DNA from: Asticcacaulis excentricus CB 48 | GTDB taxonomy: Bacteria; Pseudomonadota; Alphaproteobacteria; Caulobacterales; Caulobacteraceae | Direction: 5' to 3' | Length of the DNA stretch: 64,000 nucleotides | Assembly: GCF_000175215.2 (NCBI RefSeq) | Contig: NC_014816.1 | Span: forward strand, 927,001 to 991,000 | Part shown: positions 60,341 through 64,000 of the stretch, piece after piece | Position numbering within the stretch: position 1 is the stretch's first letter | Layout of the letters: each line of letters opens with the position of its first letter | The notes under the pieces: model-generated | Databases searched by the model: none | Told to the model about the DNA's origin: nothing | Seen by the model: only the letters and a program-made list of their open reading frames with translations | Position numbers and translations under genes: made by a program

Positions 60341-60836
60341 TTCATCGTTTTCAAGCTCTGACCGGATATACGTGCGCTTGGTCAACGGGGACGGGGTTTC
60401 TCAATGGATGCGCACAGATGCCGGGCGTTGCCCGCCGGTACGGATATACGTGCTGACGAATGAAGTTCATCATCCGTGTCTATCCATGGCAAAGAAGGAG
60501 TCGCAGCCTCGCAAAGGGCAATCTGGGGCGATGCCCCGCAAGTCGTTGGTCACGAAAAACACGAAGGGTTGGAAAAGGCTGTGGGTTTGTAGTGAGGTTT
60601 TACTGTTTGCGATCATTTTCCTCCTCATATCATAGGGATGTGCTGAGTTTACGTTGCGGAGGGGTATCTTATGGACGGTTATGCCCCTGCGTCAGCGTCA
60701 CTTCGCTCGGTGCGACCTCTCCACTTCGTAGGAGGAGAAAATAGCCGCGTAAACTCTTAAACGGTCACCGCGGCCGAATGTTTTTTGCTGCGCTCATCTT
60801 CGCCTCGTGCCTTTCCGCGACTAAAATATTTTCGTA

Positions 60837-60852
60837 AATTGTGATCACAATT
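60837..60852. promoter_or_regulatory. Perfect 16-bp palindrome, candidate operator of the aminotransferase gene
   Basis: AATTGTGATCACAATT lies 86 bases before the aminotransferase ATG. TTGTGATCACAA has the length and symmetry of sites bound by GntR-type dimeric regulators; it is too short for a standard CRP site (TGTGA-N6-TCACA). The regulator is unknown. Confidence 0.55.
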
Positions 60853-60938
60853 ATGCGCTGCCCTTGATTTGGCCATTCCGCTTTTGCCGGGGTGGGGCTA
60901 TAGTCCCTTAAAACCTATGCTTTCACGGAGCGCCCGTC

Positions 60939-62330
60939 ATGAATCTTCCGCTCAAAAACAACGATTCCGCCGAACTGAAGGCGCTCGATCTGGCGCACCA
61001 CTTGCCGGCGCAGGCCGACTATGCGCTGCTTGAGCAACTGGGTGGCAGTCGCATTATCACCCATGCCGAAGGCTGTGTGATCACGGATATTGATGGCAAA
61101 TCGCTGCTTGACGGCATGGCCGGGCTGTGGTGCGTGAATGTCGGTTACGGGCGCAGCGAGCTGGCCGAAGCGGCCTATAAGCAGATGCTGGAACTGCCCT
61201 ATTACAACACCTTCTTTAAGACGGCGACGGCCCCCGCCGTGCGGCTGGCGGCCAAGATCGCCGAGAAGATGGTCCTGAGCAATCCAGACCTCAAACACGT
61301 CTTTTTCAACTCGTCGGGGTCCGAGGCCAATGACACGGTCTTCCGTCTGGTGCGTCACTACTGGACGCTGAAAGGCGAACCGGACCGCCAGGTCTTTATC
61401 TCGCGCCGCAATGCTTATCACGGTTCGACCGTCGCTGGCGCGTCGCTGGGCGGCATGACCTTTATGCACGCGCAGGGCGGCCTACCCATTCCCGGTATCG
61501 AGCACGTGCGTCAGCCCTATCTGTTCGGCGAAGGCTTTGGTCAGGACCCGGACGCCTTCGCCGATGCCTGCGTTCAGGATATCGAAGACCGCATCCTTAG
61601 CGTCGGGCCGGACAAGGTCGCGGCCTTCATCGGTGAGCCGGTCCAGGGCGCCGGCGGCGTAGTCATCCCGCCGCAAAGCTACTGGCCCAAGGTCGAGGCC
61701 CTTTGCCGCAAGTACGGTATCCTGCTGATCTGCGACGAAGTGATTTGCGGCTTCGGGCGTCTGGGTCAGTGGTTCGGCCATCAGCATTATGGTGTAAAGC
61801 CCGACATCATCGCCATGGCCAAGGGCCTGTCGTCGGGCTATCTGCCCATTTCGGCGGTCGGTGTGTCGTCACACATCGTCGAGGTGCTGAAGACCGGCGG
61901 CGACTTTGTGCACGGCTATACCTATTCGGGCCACCCGGCGGCCTGTGCCGTGGCACTGGCCAATATAGGCATTATCGAGCGCGAGGGCCTGATCGAGCGC
62001 ACGCGCGAGGTGACCGGTCCTTATCTAGCAACGGCCCTGACTCGTCTCGACGGCCACCCCCTGGTCGGCGAAGCCCGTTCCATCGGGCTTTTGGGTGCGG
62101 TGGAAATCGTCTCCGAAAAGGGGACCAACCTGCGCTTCAAGGGCGCCGAAGGCCATGCCGGACCGGTGGTGCGCGACATCTGTATTAAGAATGGCCTGAT
62201 GGTGCGCGGCATCCGCGACACCATCGTCATGTGCCCGCCGCTGATCATCACCGAGGCCGAAATCGACCGCATTGTTGATATTCTGGAGGCTTCGCTGAAT
62301 GAGGCTGAGCCGGTATTGCGCGCGCTCTGA
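60939..62330 (+). CDS. Class III PLP aminotransferase, putrescine-pyruvate type
   Basis: A 463-residue omega-aminotransferase. Marks in order: GMAGLWCVNVGYGRSELAEA, NSSGSEANDTVFRLVRHYW, AYHGSTVAGASLGG, EPVQGAGGVVIPP, LICDEVICGFGRLG (PLP Asp) and AMAKGLSSGYLPISAV (PLP Lys). The pattern is closest to SpuC-like putrescine/cadaverine-pyruvate and beta-alanine-pyruvate transaminases. With the PuuD-like hydrolase upstream, a role in polyamine or GABA breakdown is likely but not proven. A perfect palindrome precedes it and a terminator follows. Confidence 0.9.
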   Translation: MNLPLKNNDSAELKALDLAHHLPAQADYALLEQLGGSRIITHAEGCVITDIDGKSLLDGMAGLWCVNVGYGRSELAEAAYKQMLELPYYNTFFKTATAPAVRLAAKIAEKMVLSNPDLKHVFFNSSGSEANDTVFRLVRHYWTLKGEPDRQVFISRRNAYHGSTVAGASLGGMTFMHAQGGLPIPGIEHVRQPYLFGEGFGQDPDAFADACVQDIEDRILSVGPDKVAAFIGEPVQGAGGVVIPPQSYWPKVEALCRKYGILLICDEVICGFGRLGQWFGHQHYGVKPDIIAMAKGLSSGYLPISAVGVSSHIVEVLKTGGDFVHGYTYSGHPAACAVALANIGIIEREGLIERTREVTGPYLATALTRLDGHPLVGEARSIGLLGAVEIVSEKGTNLRFKGAEGHAGPVVRDICIKNGLMVRGIRDTIVMCPPLIITEAEIDRIVDILEASLNEAEPVLRAL

Positions 62331-62455
62331 TCGCTTTCTTACGAAGCGATAACCGTTCGCCTCGCGCCTTTTAATGCCCGGGCACGTATGGTGCTTTGGC
62401 ATGAGACGAGCAAACCTATCCTGCGACGCTAATCTGACAGCGCGCATAAAACAAG

Positions 62456-62502
62456 CGGCCCGATCTGAGTTTCCCCCCGGCTCAGAGCGGGCCGTTTTGT
62501 TT
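62456..62502 (+). terminator. Terminator after the aminotransferase gene
   Basis: CGGCCCG..CTGAG pairs with CTCAG..CGGGCCG (12 bp with a small internal loop) and ends in TTTTGTTT. Confidence 0.85.
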
Positions 62503-62604
62503 ATAGCGAAACGCCGGCTCAGGTGAGCCGCTGTTTCGCTATAAATTTTCTAGCTTGTCGCGCAAACTTTCCGAAAAGTGGTGCCAACTTTATCGGATGG
62601 CGCT
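62501..62604. repeat. Long hairpin fused to a partial palindromic repeat, copy C
   Basis: A long stem (TTATAGCGAAAC/GTTTCGCTATAA, with an inner CGGCTC/GAGCCG) spans 62501-62544. It runs directly into a sequence (62538-62604) that aligns with the right half of copies A and B: GCTATAAATTTTCTAG, then CGCGCAAACTTTCCGAAAAG and a final GGCGCT. The left half is missing or replaced by the hairpin. Here it lies upstream of a gene, not between convergent genes. Confidence 0.65.
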
Positions 62605-62630
62605 TTCGGCTCGTATCCCAGGAGACACCT

Positions 62631-62882
62631 ATGACTGCCCCGCATAAGAGCGACGATCCACAAAAGGCTGAAACCGCCGATGTCCGCGAGCATTTTTCGC
62701 GCGACAAACCCGCAAACGGCGGCCCCGGCGAGTCCTATGGTGATGAAAAAGACAGCAAGGATGAGCGGTTGCAGCCCAAAACGCCGAACGGCAAGGGGCT
62801 GGCCAACGAGCACTATGTCAAAAGTGATTCCGATCAGCCGCACGTCGCGGAGGAACCGGGCTCCTTAAGCGGTCGCAGCTAA
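62631..62882 (+). CDS. Small hydrophilic disordered protein, 83 aa
   Basis: An 83-residue, highly charged protein rich in Asp, Glu, Lys, Pro and Gly (TAPHKSDDPQKAETADVREH, later PKTPNGKGLANEHYVKSDSD) with no hydrophobic core, so probably disordered. AGGAG lies six bases before the ATG at 62631. A longer upstream frame runs through the repeat and is rejected. No family is recognised. Stress-related small hydrophilic proteins look similar, but that is only a resemblance. Confidence 0.6.
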   Translation: MTAPHKSDDPQKAETADVREHFSRDKPANGGPGESYGDEKDSKDERLQPKTPNGKGLANEHYVKSDSDQPHVAEEPGSLSGRS

Positions 62883-62966
62883 CCCCGCATACGTATTCAT
62901 CTGCCGTATGTCTGTTCGAAAATGAGCGCCTGTGTTTTCCTGCGTCAAAAGACAGGGAGACAAATC

Positions 62967-64000
62967 ATGGCTGTTAAACCGCTGGCGAGCGTAGCTTTGG
63001 CGTGCGCGCTGATGGCCACGGGCGCGCAGGCGCAAAACGCTAAAATCGACATATCGAAGGTCGCCGCGCAGCCGCGCGACAATGGCCTGCCCGCTCACTG
63101 GAATCGCAACGCCACATTTATGGAGATCTTCGTCCGCTCCTATCAGGACTCTGACGGCGATGGCATCGGCGATTTCAACGGCCTGACCTCGCGGCTCGAC
63201 TATCTACAAAGTCTTGGCGTGACCGGCATTTGGCTAATGCCCATTCACCCGTCTGCGGACAAGGACCACGGCTATGCCGTCAGCGACTATCGCGCCGTCA
63301 ATCCGGCCTTTGGGACCATGGCCGATTTCGAGCGCTTTGTGGCCGAGGCGCACAAGCGCGGTATCGGCGTCATTATCGACTATGTGATGAACCATTCGGC
63401 CAATGACAACCCGATCTTTCTCAGCGCCGCGAAGGGGAAAACCTCGCCCTATCGTGATTGGTACCTCTTCGCCGATAAGGACCCGAAGTGGGCGGGTTTT
63501 TCGTGGGGCCCGTGGCGGCAAAACAAAGCCGGCAGAGGCTATTTCTATGGTCTGTTCGATGATCAGATGCCGGACTTCAATCTTAAAAATCAGCGGGTGA
63601 TCGACTATCACGCCGATAATTTCCGCTTCTGGCTAAACAAGGGCGTAGACGGCTTCCGCATCGACGCCGTGACCATGTTGGTCGAAAACGGCCCCACCGC
63701 CTATATGGATCAACCGGAAAACATCGAAGTGCTGAAGCAGGTCAACGCGGTGGTGAAAGCCTATCCCAACCGCTATCTAATCTGCGAAGCCTCCGAACAG
63801 CCCGCCCTCTATGCCGGTGAGGCCTGCACCCACTCCTTTGCCTTCGGCACGCAAAAGGAAATCAAGTCCAGCGCTCGCGACGGCAAGCTGTCGGCAAAGC
63901 TGGCGACGCAACTGGCCTCGGATAAGCGGTCGCTAATGCCGCTGGTCCTGCAAAGCCACGATTCCTATGTTGGCGACCGTCTGATCAACGATCTCAACCC
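62967..64000 (+). CDS. Secreted GH13 alpha-amylase family enzyme (3' end beyond window)
   Basis: The first ~344 residues of a glycoside hydrolase family 13 enzyme with a signal peptide (ASVALACALMATGAQAQ). It shows MEIFVRSYQDSDGDGIGDFN, IDYVMNH (conserved region I), GFRIDAVTML with the nucleophile Asp (II), ICEASEQP with the acid Glu (III) and QSHDSYVGDR with the third Asp (IV). SDGDGIGDF is a calcium-binding-type loop. It probably cleaves alpha-glucans or maltodextrins outside the cytoplasm. The ATG at 62967 follows AGGGAG. The gene runs off the window and has no stop here. Confidence 0.92.
   Translation, partial: MAVKPLASVALACALMATGAQAQNAKIDISKVAAQPRDNGLPAHWNRNATFMEIFVRSYQDSDGDGIGDFNGLTSRLDYLQSLGVTGIWLMPIHPSADKDHGYAVSDYRAVNPAFGTMADFERFVAEAHKRGIGVIIDYVMNHSANDNPIFLSAAKGKTSPYRDWYLFADKDPKWAGFSWGPWRQNKAGRGYFYGLFDDQMPDFNLKNQRVIDYHADNFRFWLNKGVDGFRIDAVTMLVENGPTAYMDQPENIEVLKQVNAVVKAYPNRYLICEASEQPALYAGEACTHSFAFGTQKEIKSSARDGKLSAKLATQLASDKRSLMPLVLQSHDSYVGDRLINDLN

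Larger units (their letters stand above)
60192..60938. other. 747-bp intergenic region built of short repeats, no gene seen
   Basis: The stretch holds an inverted pair AACCACAGATT/AATCTGTGGTT (60253-60340), a CACGAAAAACACGAAGG run (60551-60567) and a palindromic element of the GGGGAGG/CCTCCCC type (~60683-60740). It ends with the promoter region of the aminotransferase gene. Short open frames exist but lack ribosome-binding sites and consist of the repeat words, so none is called. Confidence 0.65.

Noticed and set aside
60372..60744. Small open frames in the gap before the aminotransferase gene
   Set aside because: They lack ribosome-binding sites and run through repeat words such as CACGAAAAACACGAAGG. 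Overlapping frames are equally open.
1..64000. CRISPR array, prophage, toxin-antitoxin, restriction or other defence island
   Set aside because: No regularly spaced repeats, phage structural genes, integrase, methylase or toxin-antitoxin pair could be recognised. The pentapeptide proteins alone are not enough to claim such a system.
1..64000. tRNA or 5S/16S/23S rRNA genes
   Set aside because: No T-arm GGTTCRANTCC-type sequence with matching acceptor stem and no rRNA signature was found. Only the SRP RNA is supported.

Overview
The window looks like chromosomal DNA from an alphaproteobacterium of the Caulobacterales, most like Asticcacaulis or Caulobacter. This is inferred from gene content and regulatory signals, not from a database match. 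The supporting signs are a SapC-family protein, a DnaX without its usual zinc cysteines, two full CtrA-type boxes (TTAA-N7-TTAA), an alphaproteobacterial Zur/TonB-receptor pair, an OprB porin, and dispersed palindromes resembling those scattered through alphaproteobacterial genomes. Most of the window is ordinary, densely packed core genome on both strands. I see no tRNA, 5S/16S/23S rRNA, CRISPR array, prophage or recognisable defence island.

Left part (1-21.5 kb): the end of aguA and all of aguB (agmatine to putrescine), a secreted amidohydrolase, a chemotaxis receptor behind a CtrA box, an OprB porin, the SRP RNA, and dnaX-ybaB-recR. Then come a lipoprotein, a VUT-family transporter, rmuC, a DUF2141/Tat-exported carotenoid-oxygenase pair, def, fmt, truA, dapE, an MFS exporter and an M23 peptidase.

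Middle (21.5-42 kb): a ydbH-ynbE-ydbL type envelope lipid-transport operon, an acyltransferase, and a CHAP amidase with a long lysine-rich tail behind a second CtrA box. Next are a CorA-family transporter, the first of two paralogous pentapeptide-repeat proteins, and a divergent zur/znuD-like zinc module. An intact IS256-family element has inserted at the terminator of the receptor gene. It is followed by sapC, a hotdog-fold protein, a RodZ-like protein, ispG, an IS110 remnant and a CHASE4-GGDEF-EAL protein.

Right part (42-64 kb): a GST, prfA, a small membrane protein, a MOSC protein, gpmA, a stand-alone RibD-type deaminase, the second pentapeptide protein and an isoaspartyl peptidase. The complete cytochrome bd locus follows (cydDC divergent from cydAB-cydX), then a CapD-type dehydratase, moaD-moaE-moaC, prmA and an Ala/Lys-rich helical protein. 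The window ends with a gamma-glutamyl-GABA hydrolase type protein, a class III aminotransferase behind a perfect 16-bp palindrome, a small acidic protein and a truncated GH13 amylase.

Linked functions: putrescine formation (aguAB) and breakdown (PuuD-like hydrolase plus SpuC-like transaminase) lie at opposite ends. Zinc uptake is a self-contained regulated pair. CydDC and CydABX form one respiratory module. The most unusual signals are two copies of a palindromic repeat whose ends supply the TAG stop codons of both converging neighbour genes, the two paralogous pentapeptide proteins, the three hairpins between cydB and cydX, and the histone-like Lys/Ala-rich protein behind a 20-bp palindrome.
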